A stretch of 64,000 nt of DNA from Nemopilema nomurai (GCA_003864495.1 ML133420.1:1917330-1981329), one strand, 5' to 3'. Counted from the first letter of the stretch, positions 35,547 to 49,465 are shown. Numbers and translations are program-made. The notes: a model not told the origin generated them from the letters alone.

Positions 35547-36290
35547 GCAATTTAGAGTGAAAAACGCCCTCGAGGCCTGGCGGAAGGGTCAACAGGACAA
35601 ACAGCCAGGTGCGAAAATCTAGCAAAAACCCAATTCTTCGAAAAAAAACCAGAAAAACAACGAAAACGACAAACTTGAAGCAACACAACAAACTTACTTT
35701 GATTCGATTTAGGGGCACGAAGTTTTCAGCATTTTGAAGTCAGCGAGAGGGCGTACCTGCCGTTCCCCACGTTGCTGCTGCCGCGAGTTTCGGCTCGATT
35801 TCTCTCTAAAAAAGGAAAAAAGCCAAAAATCAAACCTCCCGTAACATCATTAAAGAAGTTAATCGATTGATTATCAGAAATTTCCCTAAAGCAAGTAGCT
35901 AGGTATTTAGAGCAATTTAGAGTGAAAACGCCCTCGGGGCATGGCGGAAGGAGGTCAACAGGTCAACGGCCAGGTGCAAAAACCACGCACAAAAGCTAGT
36001 TTCTCGAGAGAGAAAAACCAGAAAAACGGCGATCATAATGCAACAAAAAAACTTACTTTGATTCGTTCTAGAGGGCACGAAAAGTTTTCAGCATTTCGTA
36101 GCCAGCGAGAGAGCCAGGTGGGGGCGTGCCTGAGTTTCTCGTGAATTTTTCTTCTGCCACCGAGTTTCGGCTCGATTTCTCACCTAAAATGAGGAAAAAG
36201 CAAAAAATCAAATCTCTTTAGCACATTTTAAGTAAGCAATCAATTCAGCATTCAGAAAACATCTCGAAAGCAAGGAAGCTCGTGGGTAGC
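35547..36290. repeat. Tandem duplication, ~365-bp unit, two copies
   Basis: The phrase gcaatttagagtgaaaa with acgccctcg occurs at 35547 and again at 35912. Both are followed in the same order by a ggcggaagg segment, a gttttcagcatttt segment and gagtttcggctcgatttctc. The copies differ by many small indels. A weaker third start may lie near 36340 (cgtgaaaaacgcacgg). Confidence 0.8.
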
Positions 36291-36499
36291 AAATTTTTTG
36301 AAACGAATGGAAGCTACCCCAGCGTGGGGTGCATTGGAAAATCGTGAAAAACGCACGGAAATTTAGTTAAGCATCATTAGGAATATCATCAGATCGAAAG
36401 AAGAAACGAAAAGTACTTACTTAAGGCAGCTTTCCACGGCGAAATTCCCAAAACGCAATGAAAGGCAGCTCCGGTAATAATGAGCACGTCCAATCCACA

Positions 36500-37254
36500 C
36501 GGGTAGCAAGCACGAAATGACCCCTGCCCTGTCCCGACCACGCTGTTGTTCTCTATTACGCCTTGTTACCTTGCTGCGTCCTCACGTCACTCACGTCGGC
36601 AACTTGCATTTCGATTGGTGGAAGAGGACTCTCTTTTGTCCCCAAACAATGGAGGGCGGCAGAGCGAGGCACGTGACCGGGGCAAGCTCGGTCGATCGAG
36701 GGCAAGAAAATTTTCTCCCGGCCTGGAAATGGCGAATCGAAGCAAAAACACGGCGAATTTCGAGAAAACGCTTGCAAATTTTGGGGAAAAAAACAGGCGC
36801 ACAGACAGAGACACTCCGAGCGAATGCTACCGCTAGGAAAGGGGGAACGCATCCGTAACCGTTCGGGAGCTAGAGCTCGAAGAAGGAGGACGATCGGCGT
36901 TCAGCGCGCAGAAAAGTGGCAATTTCCACTAAAAATAAAGAACATTTTGGAAAAAAAACTACCCAGGAACGAAGATCGGTGCGTGCCGAAACCGTGGGTA
37001 AAAAACGGGTGGAATCGGTCAAACGGTGGGGGCAGGAGGGCGCCGAGAAGGTGGTCGAAATCGAAGGCCTCGGAAAAGATGGCGATTTGCTCGAAAATGG
37101 AGCACGGTTTTCGGGCAAAAAATAGCCTATACCTTGGTTTAATCATCGGGGAAGACTTTGGAAGTGGAATTTTGAAACTGGGTGCAGCCGTCTGGGAGCC
37201 TTTTTTGTTGAATTCAGTAGCACGAAAGATCAAAGGGATGCCGCTAGCATTTTA
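36500..37254. other. CpG-dense segment, possible promoter-like island
   Basis: Compared with the very AT-rich window, this stretch is dense in CG dinucleotides and purine-rich blocks (for example cggtcgatcgagggc and cgaaatcgaaggcctcgg). Overlapping frames are open on both strands, as expected where stop codons are rare, and none has a recognisable domain. It ends abruptly at about 37254, where the 50-bp array resumes. It may be an unmethylated regulatory region or the end of an inserted element; I cannot say which. Confidence 0.45.
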
Positions 37255-40200
37255 GTATATGTAGAAGTAATAAAGTGTCTCTGGTTGAACAGTATCCTCT
37301 CTGAATAAAATAATTAGTAATAAGTTCCTCTGATGTACAGTGTCCTCTCAAAATAATATGGTAAGTAATAAAGTGCCCTTGGTTGAAGTGTCCTCTCTGA
37401 ATAGTATAGTAAGTAATAAAGTGCCCCTGGTTGAGCAGTGTCCTCTCTGAATAGTATAGTAAGTAATAAAGTGCCCCTGGTTGAGCAGTGTCCTCTCTGA
37501 ATAGTATAGTAAGTAATAAAGTGTCTCTGGTTGAACAGTATCCTCTCTGAAAAAAATAATAAATCATAGAGTGCCTCTGATGTACAGTGTCCTCTCAAAA
37601 TAATAAAATAAGTAAAAAAGTGTATCTGGTTGAACAGTGTCGTCTCTGAAAAATATAGTAAGGAATAAAGTGCCTCTGGTTGAACAGCATCTAAATAAAA
37701 CAATTAGTAACAAAATATAGTAAGGAATAAAGTGCCTCTGGTTGAACAGCATCTAAATAAAACAATTAGTAACAAAGTGTCTCTGGTTGACCAGTATCCT
37801 TGCTGAATCATGTAATAAAGTGCCTCTGGTCGAACAGTGTCCTCTCTGAATAATATGAATAATAATAAGAACCTCGGGTTTAAAAAAGTCCTCTCTGAAT
37901 AAAATAATTAGTAATAAGTTCCTCTGATGTACAGTGTCTTCTCAAAATAATATAGTAAGTAATAAAGTGCCCCTGGTTGAGCAGTGTCCTCTCTGAATAG
38001 TATAGTAAGTAATAAAGTGTCTCTGGTTGAACAGTATCCTCTCTGAATAAAATAATAAGTAATAAGTTCCTCTGATGTACAGTGTCCTCTCAAAATAATA
38101 GGGTAAGTAATAAAGTGCCCTTGGTTGAAGTGTCCTCTCTGAATAGTATAGTAAGTAATAAAGTGCCCCTGGTTGAGCAGTGTCCTCTCTGAATAGTATA
38201 GTAAGTAATAAAGTGCCCCTGGTTGAGCAGTGTCCTCTCTGAATAGTATAGTAAGTAATAAAGTGTCTCTGGTTGAACAGTATCCTCTCTGAATAAAATA
38301 ATTAGTAATAAGTTCCTCTGATGTACAGTGTCCTCTCAAAATAATATGGTAAGTAATAAAGTGCCCTTGGTTGAAGTGTCCTCTCTGAATAGTATAGTAA
38401 GTAATAAAGTGCCCCTGGTTGAGCAGTGTCCTCTCTGAATAGTATAGTAAGTAATAAAGTGTCTCTGGTTGAACAGTATCCTCTCTGAATAAAATAATTA
38501 GTAATAAGTTCCTCTGATGTACAGTGTCCTCTCAAAATAATATGGTAAGTAATAAAGTGCCCTTGGTTGAAGTGTCCTCTCTGAATAGTATAGTAAGTAA
38601 TAAAGTGCCCCTGGTTGAGCAGTGTCCTCTCTGAATAGTATAGTAAGTAATAAAGTGCCCCTGGTTGAGCAGTGTCCTCTCTGAATAGTATAGTAAGTAA
38701 TAAAGTGTCTCTGGTTGAACAGTATCCTCTCTGAAAAAAATAATAAATCATAGAGTGCCTCTGATGTACAGTGTCCTCTCAAAATAATAAAATAAGTAAA
38801 AAAGTGTATCTGGTTGAACAGTGTCGTCTCTGAAAAATATAGTTAAGGAATAAAGTGCCTCTGGTTGAACAGCATCTAAATAAAACAATTAGTAACAAAG
38901 TGTCTCTGGTTACCAGTATCCTTGCTGAATCATGTAATAAAGTGCCTCTGGTCGAACAGTGTCCTCTCTGAATAATATGATAAGTAATAAAGAACCTCGG
39001 GTTTAAAAAAGTCCTCTCTGAAAAAATAATTAGTAATAAGTTCCTCTGATGTACAGTGTCTTCTCAAAATAATATAGTAAGTAATAAAGTGTCTCTGGTT
39101 GAACACTATCCTCTCTGAGAAATTTAATAAACAATTAAGTGCCCCTGGTTGAGCAGTGTCCTTCTGAATAGTATAGTAAGTAATAAAGTGTCTCTGGTTG
39201 AAAAAAGTCCTTCTGAATAATAAAATAAGTAAAAAAGTGTATCTGGTTGAACAGTGTCGTCTCTGAAAAATATAGTAAGGAATAAAGTGCCTCTGGTTGA
39301 ACAGCATCTAAATAAAAGAATTAGTAACAAAGTGTCTCTGGTTGACCAGTATCCTTGCTGAATCATGTAATAAAGTCCCCTGGTCGAACAGTGTCCTATC
39401 TGAATAATAGGATAAGTAATAAAGAACCTCGGTTTAAAAAGTCCTCTCTGAATAAAATAATTAGTAATAAGTTCCTCTGATGTACAGTGTCCTCTCAAAA
39501 TAATATGGTAAGTAATAAAGTGCCTCTGGTTATACAGTGTCCTCTCTGAATAAAATAATTAGCAATAAGTGCCTCTGATGAACAGTGTCCTCTCAAAATA
39601 ATATGGTAAGTAATAAAGTGCCCTTGGTTGAAGTGTCCTCTCTGAATAGTATAGTAAGTAATAAAGTGCCCCTGGTTGAGCAGTGTCCTCTCTGAATAGT
39701 ATAGTAAGTAATAAAGTGCCCTGGTTGAGCAGTGTCCTCTCTGAATAGTATAGTAAGTAATAAAGTGTCTCTGGTTGAACAGTATCCTCTCTGAAAAAAA
39801 TAATAAATCATAGAGTGCCTCTGATGTACAGTGTCCTCTCAAAATAATAAAATAAGTAATCAAGTGTTTCTGGTTGAACACTATCCTCTCTGAAAAATTT
39901 AATAAATAATAAAGTGCCCCTGGTTGAGCAGTGTCCTCTCTGGATAGTATAGTAAGTAATAAAGTGCCCCTGGTTGAGCAGTGTCCTCTCTGAATAGTAT
40001 AGTAAGTAATAAAGTGTCTCTGGTTGAACAGTATCCTCTCTGAAAAAAATAATAAATCATAGAGTGCCTCTGATGTACAGTGTCCTCTCAAAATAATAAA
40101 ATAAGTAAAAAGTGTATCTGGTTGAACAGTGTCGTCTCTGAAAAATATAGTAAGGAATAAAGTGCCTCTGGTTGAACAGCATCTAAAAAAACAATTAGTA

Positions 40201-43200
40201 ACAAAATATAGTAAGGAATAAAGTGCCTCTGGTTGAACAGCATCTAAATAAAACAATTAGTAACAAAGTGTCTCTGGTTGACCAGTATCCTTGCTGAATC
40301 ATGTAATAAAGTACCTCTGGTCGAACAGTGTCCTCTCTGAATAATATGATAAGTAATAAAGAACCTTGGGTTTAAAAAGTCCTCTCTGAATAAAATAATT
40401 AGTAATAAGTTCCTCTGATGTACAGTGTCTTCTCAAAATAATATAGTAAGTAATAAAGTGCCCCTGGTTGAGCAGTGTCCTCTCTGAATAGTATAGTAAG
40501 TAATAAAGTGTCTCTGGTTGAACAGTATCCTCTCTGAATAAAATAATAAGTAATAAGTTCCTCTGATGTACAGTGTCCTCTCAAAATAATATGGTAAATA
40601 ATAAAGTGCCCTTGGTTGAAGTGTCCTCTCTGAATAGTATAGTAAGTAATAAAGTCCCTGGTTGAGCAGTGTCCTCTCTGAATAGTATAGTAAGTAATAA
40701 AGTGCCCCTGGTTGAGCAGTGTCCTCTCTGAATAGTATAGTAAGTAATAAAGTGTCTCTGGTTGAACAGTATCCTCTCTGAATAAAATAATTAGTAATAA
40801 GTTCCTCTGATGTACAGTGTCCTCTCAAAATAATATGGTAAGTAATAAAGTGCCCTTGGTTGAAGTGTCCTCTCTGAATAGTATAGTAAGTAATAAAGTG
40901 CCCCTGGTTGAGCAGTGTCCTCTCTGAATAGTATAGTAAGTAATAAAGTGTCTCTGGTTGAACAGTATCCTCTCTGAATAAAATAATAAGTAATAAGTTC
41001 CTCTGATGTACAGTGTCCTCTCAAAATAATATGGTAAGTAATAAAGTGCCCTTGGTTGAAGTGTCCTCTCTGAATAGTATAGTAAGTAATAAAGTGCCCC
41101 TGGTTGAGCAGTGTCCTCTCTGAATAGTATAGTAAGTAATAAAGTGTCTCTGGTTGAACAGTATCCTCTCTGAATAAAATAATTAGTAATAAGTTCCTCT
41201 GATGTACAGTGTCCTCTCAAAATAATATGGTAAGTAATAAAGTGCCCTTGGTTGAAGTGTCCTCTCTGAATAGTATAGTAAGTAATAAAGTGCCCCTGGT
41301 TGAGCAGTGTCCTCTCTGAATAGTATAGTAAGTAATAAAGTGCCCCTGGTTGAGCAGTGTCCTCTCTGAATAGTATAGTAAGTAATAAAGTGTCTCTGGT
41401 TGAACAGTATCCTCTCTGAATAGTATAGTAAGTAATAAAGTGCCCCTGGTTGAGCAGTGTCCTCTCTGAATAGTATAGTAAGTAATAAAGTGTCTCTGGT
41501 TGAACAGTATCCTCTCTGAAAAAAATAATAAATCATAGAGTGCCTCTGATGTACAGTGTCCTCTCAAAATAAAAAATAAGTAAAAAAGTGTATCTGGTTG
41601 AACAGTGTCGTCTCTGAAAAATATAGTAAGGAATAAAGTGCCTCTGGTTGAACAGCATCTAAATAAAACAATTAGTAACAAAATATAGTAAGGAATAAAG
41701 TGCCTCTGGTTGAACAGCATCTAAATAAAACAATTAGTAACAAAGTGTCTCTGGTTGACCAGTATCCTTGCTGAATCATGTAATAAAGTGCCTCTGGTCG
41801 AACAGGTCCTCTCTGAATAATATGATAAGTAATAAAGAACCTCGGGTTTAAAAAAGTCCTCTCTGAATAAAATAATTAGTAATAAGTTCCTCTGATGTAC
41901 AGTGTCTTCTCAAAATAATATAGTAAGTAATAAAGTGTCTCTGGTTGAACACTATCCTCTCTGAGAAATTTAATAAACAATTAAGTGCCCCTGGTTGAGC
42001 AGTGTCCTCTCTGAATAGTATAGTAAGTAATAAAGTGTCTCTGGTTGAAAAAAGTCCTTTCTGAATAATAAAATAAGTAAAAAAGTGTATCTGGTTGAAC
42101 AGTGTCGTCTCTGAAAATATAGTAAGGAATAAAGTGCCTCTGGTTGAACAGCATCTAAATAAAAGATTAGTAACAAAGTGTCTCTGGTTGACCAGTATCC
42201 TTGCTGAATCATGTAATAAAGTGCCCCTGGTCGAACAGTGTCCTATCTGAATAATAGGATAAGTAATAAGAACCTCGGGTTTAAAAAAGTCCTCTCTGAA
42301 TAAAATAATTAGTAATAAGTTCCTCTGATGTACAGTGTCCTCTCAAAATAATATGGTAAGTAATAAAGTGCCTCTGGTTATACAGTGTCCTCTCTGAATA
42401 AAATAATTAGCAATAAGTGCCTCTGATGAACAGTGTCCTCTCTGAATAATATAATAAGTAATAAAGAACCTCGGGTTTAAAAAAGTCCTCTCTGAATAAA
42501 ATAATTAGTAATAAGTTCCTCTGATGTACAGTGTCTTCTCAAAAATAATAGTAAGTAATAAAGTGCCCCTGGTTGAGCAGTGTCCTCTCTGAATAATATG
42601 ATAAGTAATAAAGTGTCTCTGGTTAAACAGTATCCTCTCTTAATAAAATAATTAGTAATAAGTTCCTCTGATGTACAGTGTCCTTTCAAATAATAATGGT
42701 AAGTAATAAAGTGCCCTTGGTTGAAGTGTCCTCTCTGAATAATATGATAAGTAATCAAGTGTTTCTGGTTGAACACTATCCTCTCTGAAAAATTTAATAA
42801 ATAATAAAGTGCCCCTGGTTGAGCAGTGTCCTCTCTGGATAGTATAGTAAGTAATAAAGTGCCCCTGGTTGAGCAGTGTCCTTTCTGAATAGTATAGTAA
42901 GTAATAAAGTGTCTCTGGTTGAACAGTATCCTCTCTGAATAAAATAATAAATCATAAAGTGCCTCTGATGTACAGTGTCCTCTCAAAATAATATAATAAG
43001 TAAAAAAGTGTATCTGGTTGAACAGTGTCGTCTCTGAAAAATATAGTAAGGAATAAAGTGCCTCTGGTTGAACAGCATCCAAATAAAACAATTAGTAACA
43101 TGTGTCTCTGGTTGACCAGTATCCTTGCTGAATCATGTAATAAAGTGCCCCTGGTCGAACAGTGTCCTCTCTGAATAATATGATAAGTAATAAAGAACCT

Positions 43201-46200
43201 CGGGTTTAAAAAAGTCCTCTCTGAATAAAATAATTAGTAATAAGTGCCTCTGATGTACAGTGCCCTCTCAAAATAATATGGTAAGTAATAAAGTGCCCCT
43301 GGTTGAAGTGTCCTCTCTGAATAATATGATAAGTAATCAAGTGTCTCTGGTTGAACACTATCATATCTGAAAAATTTAATAGATAATAAAGTGGCCCTGG
43401 TTGCGCAGTGTCCTCTCTGAATAGTATAGTAAGTAATAAAGTGCCTCTAGTTGAACAGTGTCCTCACTGAATAATAAAAAAAGTAATAAAATGCCTCTGG
43501 TTGAACAGTGTCCCCTCTGAATAAAATAATTAGCAATAAGTGCCTCTGTTGAACAGTGTCCTCTCTGAATGATATAATAAGCAATAAAGAACCTCGGGTT
43601 TAAAAAAGTCCTCTCTGAATAAAATAATTAGTAATAAGTTCCTCTGATGTACAGTGTCTTCTCAAAATAATATAGTAAGCAATAAAGTGCCCCTGGTTGA
43701 GCAGTGTCCTCTCTGAATAGTATAGTAAGTAATAAAGTGTCTCTGGTTGAACAGCATCTAAATAAAACAATTAGTAACAAAGTGTCTCTGGTTGACCAGT
43801 ATCCTTGCTGAATCATGTAATAAAGTACCTCTGGTCGAACAGTGTCCTCTCTGAATAATATGATAAGTAATAAAGAACCTTGGGTTTAAAAAAGTCCTCT
43901 CTGAATAAAATAATTAGTAATAAGTTCCTCTGATGTACAGTGTCTTCTCAAAATAATATAGTAAGTAATAAAGTGCCCCTGGTTGAGCAGTGTCCTCTCT
44001 GAATAGTATAGTAAGTAATCAAGTGTTTCTGGTTGAACACTATCCTCTCTGAAAAATTTAATAAATAATAAAGTGCCCCTGGTTGAGCAGTGTCCTCTCT
44101 GGATAGTATAGTAAGTAATAAAGTGCCCCTGGTTGAGCAGTGTCCTCTCTGAATAGTATAGTAAGTAATAAAGTGTCTCTGGTTGAACAGTATCCTCTCT
44201 GAAAAAAATAATAAATCATAGAGTGCCTCTGATGTACAGTGTCCTCTCAAAATAATAAAATAAGTAAAAAAGTGTATCTGGTTGAACAGTGTCGTCTCTG
44301 AAAAATATAGTAAGGAATAAAGTGCCTCTGGTTGAACAGCATCTAAATAAAACAATTAGTAACAAAATATAGTAAGGAATAAAGTGCCTCTGGTTGAACA
44401 GCATCTAAATAAAACAATTAGTAACAAAATGTCTCTGGTTGACCAGTATCCTTGCTGAATCATGTAATAAAGTACCTCTGGTCGAACAGTGTCCTCTCTG
44501 AATAATATGATAAGTAATAAAGAACCTTGGGTTTAAAAAAGTCCTCTCTGAATAAAATAATTAGTAATAAGTTCCTCTGATGTACAGTGTCTTCTCAAAA
44601 TAATATAGTAAGTAATAAAGTGCCCCTGGTTGAGCAGTGTCCTCTCTGAATAGTATAGTAAGTAATAAAGTGTCTCTGGTTGAACAGTATCCTCTCTGAA
44701 TAAAATAATAAGTAATAAGTTCCTCTGATGTACAGTGTCCTCTCAAAATAATATGGTAAGTAATAAAGTGCCCTTGGTTGAAGTGTCCTCTCTGAATAGT
44801 ATAGTAAGTAATAAAGTGCCCCTGGTTGAGCAGTGTCCTCTCTGAATAGTATAGTAAGTAATAAAGTGCCCCTGGTTGAGCAGTGTCCTCTCTGAATAGT
44901 AAAGTAAGTAATAAAGTGTCTCTGGTTGAACAGTATCCTCTCTGAATAAAATAATTAGTAATAAGTTCCTCTGATGTACAGTGTCCTCTCAAAATAATAT
45001 GGTAAGTAATAAAGTGCCCTTGGTTGAAGTGTCCTCTCTGAATAGTATAGTAATAAAGTGCCCCTGGTTGAGCAGTGTCCTCTCTGAATAGTATAGTAAG
45101 TCATAAAGTGTCTCTGGTTGAACAGTATCCTCTCTGAATAAAATAATTAGTAATAAGTTCCTCTGATGTACAGTGTCCTCTCAAAATAATATGGTAAGTA
45201 ATAAAGTGCCCTTGGTTGAAGTGTCCTCTCTGAATAGTATAGTAAGTAATAAAGTGCCCCTGGTTGAGCAGTGTCCTCTCTGAATAGTATAGTAAGTAAT
45301 AAAGTGCCCCTGGTTGAGCAGTGTCCTCTCTGAATAGTATAGTAAGTAATAAAGTGTCTCTGGTTGAACAGTATCCTCTCTGAAAAAAATAATAAATCAT
45401 AGAGTGCCTCTGATGTACAGTGTCCTCTCAAAATAATAAAATAAGTAAAAAAGTGTATCTGGTTGAACAGTGTCGTCTCTGAAAAATATAGTAAGGAATA
45501 AAGTGCCTCTGGTTGAACAGCATCTAAATAAAACAATTAGTAACAAAATTAGTAAGGAATAAAGTGCCTCTGGTTGAACAGCATCTAAATAAAACAATTA
45601 GTAACAAAGTGTCTCTGGTTGACCAGTATCCTTGCTGAATCATGTAATAAAGTGCTTCTGGTCTAACAGTGTCCTCTCTGAATAATATGATAAGTAATAA
45701 AGAACCTCGGGTTTAAAAAAGTCCTCTCTGAATAAAATAATTAGTAATAAGTTCCTCTGATGTACAGTGTCTTCTCAAAATAATATAGTAAGTAATAAAG
45801 TGTCTCTGGTTGAACACTATCCTCTCTGAGAAATTTAATAAACAATTAAGTGCCCCTGGTTGAGCAGTGTCCTCTCTGAATAGTATAGTAAGTAATAAAG
45901 TGTCTCTGGTTGAAAAAAGTCCTTTCTGAATAATAAAATAAGTAAAAAAGTGTATCTGGTTGAACAGTGTCGTCTCTGAAAAATATAGTAAGGAATAAAG
46001 TGCCTCTGGTTGAACAGCATCTAAATAAAAGAATTAGTAACAAAGTGTCTCTGGTTGACCAGTATCCTTGCTGAATCATGTAATAAAGTGCCCCTGGTCG
46101 AACAGTGTCCTATCTGAATAATAGGATAAGTAATAAAGAACCTCGGGTTTAAAAAAGTCCTCTCTGAATAAAATAATTAGTAATAAGTTCCTCTGATGTA

Positions 46201-49200
46201 CAGTGTCCTCTCAAAATAATATGGTAAGTAATAAAGTGCCTCTGGTTATACAGTGTCCTCTCTGAATAAAATAATTAGCAATAAGTGCCTCTGATGAACA
46301 GTGTCCTCTCAAAATAATATGGTAAGTAATAAAGTGCCCTTGGTTGAAGTGTCCTCTCTGAATAGTATAGTAAGTAATAAAGTGCCCCTGGTTGAGCAGT
46401 GTCCTCTCTGAATAGTATAGTAAGTAATAAAGTGCCCCTGGTTGAGCAGTGTCTCTCTGAATAGTATAGTAAGTAATAAAGTGTCTCTGGTTGAACAGTA
46501 TCCTCTCTGAATAAAATAATTAGTAATAAGTTCCTCTGATGTACAGTGTCCTCTCAAAATAATATGGTAAGTAATAAAGTGCCCTTGGTTGAAGTGTCCT
46601 CTCTGAATAGTATAGTAAGTAATAAAGTGCCCCTGGTTGAGCAGTGTCCTCTCTGAATAGTATAGTAAGTAATAAAGTGCCCCTGGTTGAGCAGTGTCCT
46701 CTCTGAATAGTAAAGTAAGTAATAAAGTGTCTCTGGTTGAACAGTATCCTCTCTGAAAAAAATAATAAATCATAGAGTGCCTCTGATGTACAGTGTCCTC
46801 TCAAAATAATAAAATAAGTAAAAAAGTGTATCTGGTTGAACAGTGTCGTCTCTGAAAAATATAGTAAGGAATAAAGTGCCTCTGGTTGAACAGCATCTAA
46901 ATAAAACAATTAGTAACAAAATATAGTAAGGAATAAAGTGCCTCTGGTTGAACAGCATCTAAATAAAACAATTAGTAACAAAGTGTCTCTGGTTGACCAG
47001 TATCCTTGCTGAATCATGTAATAAAGTGCCTCTGGTCGAACAGTGTCCTCTGAATAATATGATAAGTAATAAAGAACCTCGGGTTTAAAAAAGTCCTCTC
47101 TGAATAAAATAATTAGTAATAAGTTCCTCTGATGTACAGTGTCTTCTCAAAATAATATAGTAAGTAATAAAGTGTCTCTGGTTGAACACTATCCTCTCTG
47201 AGAAATTTAATAAACAATTAAGTGCCCCTGGTTGAGCAGTGTCCTCTCTGAATAGTATAGTAAGTAATAAAGTGTCTCTGGTTGAAAAAAGTCCTTTCTG
47301 AATAATAAAATAAGTAAAAAAGTGTATCTGGGTTGAACAGTGTCGTCTCTGAAAAATATAGTAAGGAATAAAGTGCCTCTGGTTGAACAGCATCTAAATA
47401 AAAGAATTAGTAACAAAGTGTCTCTGGTTGACCAGTATCCTTGCTGAATCATGTAATAAAGTGCCTCTGGTCGAACAGTGTCCTCTCTGAATAATATGAT
47501 AAGTAATAAAGAACCTCGGGTTTAAAAAAGTCCTCTCTGAATAAAATAATTAGTAATAAGTTCCTCTGATGTACAGTGTCTTCTCAAAATAATATAGTAA
47601 GTAATAAAGTGTCTCTGGTTGAACACTATCCTCTCTGAGAAATTTAATAAACAATTAAGTGCCCCTGGTTGAGCAGTGTCCTCTCTGAATAGTATAGTAA
47701 GTAATAAAGTGTCTCTGGTTGAAAAAAGTCCTTTCTGAATAATAAAATAAGTAAAAAAGTGTATCTGGTTGAACAGTGTCGTCTCTGAAAAATATAGTAA
47801 GGAATAAAGTGCCTCTGGTTGAACAGCATCTAAATAAAAGAATTAGTAACAAAGTGTCTCTGGTTGACCAGTATCCTTGCTGAATCATGTAATAAAGTGC
47901 CCCTGGTCGAACAGTGTCCTATCTGAATAATAGGATAAGTAATAAAGAACCTCGGGTTTAAAAAAGTCCTCTCTGAATAAAATAATTAGTAATAAGTTCC
48001 TCTGATGTACAGTGTCTTCTCAAAATAATATAGTAAGTAATAAAGTGCCCCTGGTTGAGCAGTGTCCTCTCTGAATAATATGATAAGTAATAAAGTGTCT
48101 CTGGTTAAACAGTATCCTCTCTTAATAAAATAATTAGTAATAAGTTCCTCTGATGTACAGTGTCCTTTCAAAATAATATGGTAAGTAATAAAGTGCCCTT
48201 GGTTGAAGTGTCCTCTCTGAATAATATGATAAGTAATCAAGTGTTTCTGGTTGAACACTATCCTCTCTGAAAAATTTAATAAATAATAAAGTGCTCCTGG
48301 TTGAGCAGTGTCCTCTCTGGATAGTATAGTTAGTAATAAAGTGCCCCTGGTTGAGCAGTGTCCTTTCTGAATAGTATAGTAAGTAATAAAGTGTCTCTGG
48401 TTGAACAGTATCCTCTCTGAATAAAATAATAAATCATAAAGTGCCTCTGATGTACAGTGTCCTCTCAAAATAATATAATAAGTAAAAAAGTGTATCTGGT
48501 TGAACAGTGTCGTCTCTGAAAAATATAGTAAGGAATAAAGTGCCTCTGGTTGAACAGCATCCAAATAAAACAATTAGTAACATGTGTCTCTGGTTGACCA
48601 GTATCCTTGCTGAATCATGTAATAAAGTGCCCCTGGTCGAACAGTGTCCTCTCTGAATAATATGATAAGTAATAAAGAACCTCGGGTTTAAAAAAGTCCT
48701 CTCTGAATAAAATAATTAGTAATAAGTTCCTTTGATGTACAGTTTCCTCTCAAAATAATATCGTAAGTAATAAAGTGCCCCTGGTTGAAGTGTCCTCTCT
48801 GAATAATATGATAAGTAATAAAGTGTATCTGGTTTCACACTATCCTGTCTGAAAAATATAGTAAATAATAAAGTGCCTCTGGTTGAACAGTATCCTCTTT
48901 GAATAATATAATAAGTAATAAAGTGCCTCTGGCTTAACAGTATCCTCTTTGAATAAAATATTAAGTAATAAAATGCCTCTGGTTGAACAGTGTTCTCTCT
49001 TGATAATATAAAAAGTAATGAAGTTCCTCTGGTTGAACAGTTTCCTCTCTGAATAATATATTAAGTAATAAAATGCCTCTGGTTGAAAAGTGTTCTCTCT
49101 TGATAATATAAAAAGTAATGAAGTTCCTCTGGTTGAACAGTTTCCTCTCTGAATAATATAATTAGTAATAAAGTGCCTCCGGTTGAAAAGCGTCCTCTCT

Positions 49201-49465
49201 AAATACTATGATAAGTAATAAAGTGCCTTTGATGAACAGTGTCCTATCTGAAAAATATGGTAAGTAATAAAGTGCTTCTGGTTGAACACTATCCTCTCTG
49301 AAAAATTTAATAAATATTAAAGTGCCTCTGCTTGAACAGTGTCCTTTCTGAATAATATAAAATGCCTCTGGTTCAACAGTATCCTCTTTGAATAAAATAA
49401 TTAGTAATAAAATTCCTCTGGTTGAACAGTGTCCTCTCTGAATAATATTATTAGTAATAAGATGC
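37255..49465. repeat. 50-bp tandem array, right block (~244 monomers) with higher-order repeats
   Basis: The array runs for 12.2 kb. The marker phrase accagtatccttgctgaatc recurs at about 37.79, 38.91, 39.34, 40.28, 41.76, 42.19, 43.11, 43.80, 44.44, 45.62, 46.06, 47.00, 47.43, 47.87 and 48.60 kb. The spacings repeat as about 430-436 and 920-940 bp, so multi-monomer blocks have themselves been copied. From about 48.8 kb the monomers become more diverged, as expected at an array edge. Minus-strand frames up to 253 codons (40256-39495) show a 50-residue period and are repeat artefacts. Confidence 0.95.

Noticed and set aside
36517..37255. Several overlapping open frames on both strands
   Set aside because: Stop codons are rare in CpG-rich sequence, so overlapping frames are expected; none has a family signature.
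39495..40256. 253-codon minus-strand open frame
   Set aside because: It is a by-product of the stop-free 50-bp monomer, has a 50-residue period and no independent start, splice or domain evidence. The same applies to all similar frames in 22.2-33.6 and 37.2-49.5 kb.
28782..49465. CRISPR-like repeat array
   Set aside because: Units are contiguous with no unique spacers, monomers vary throughout, and the context is eukaryotic.
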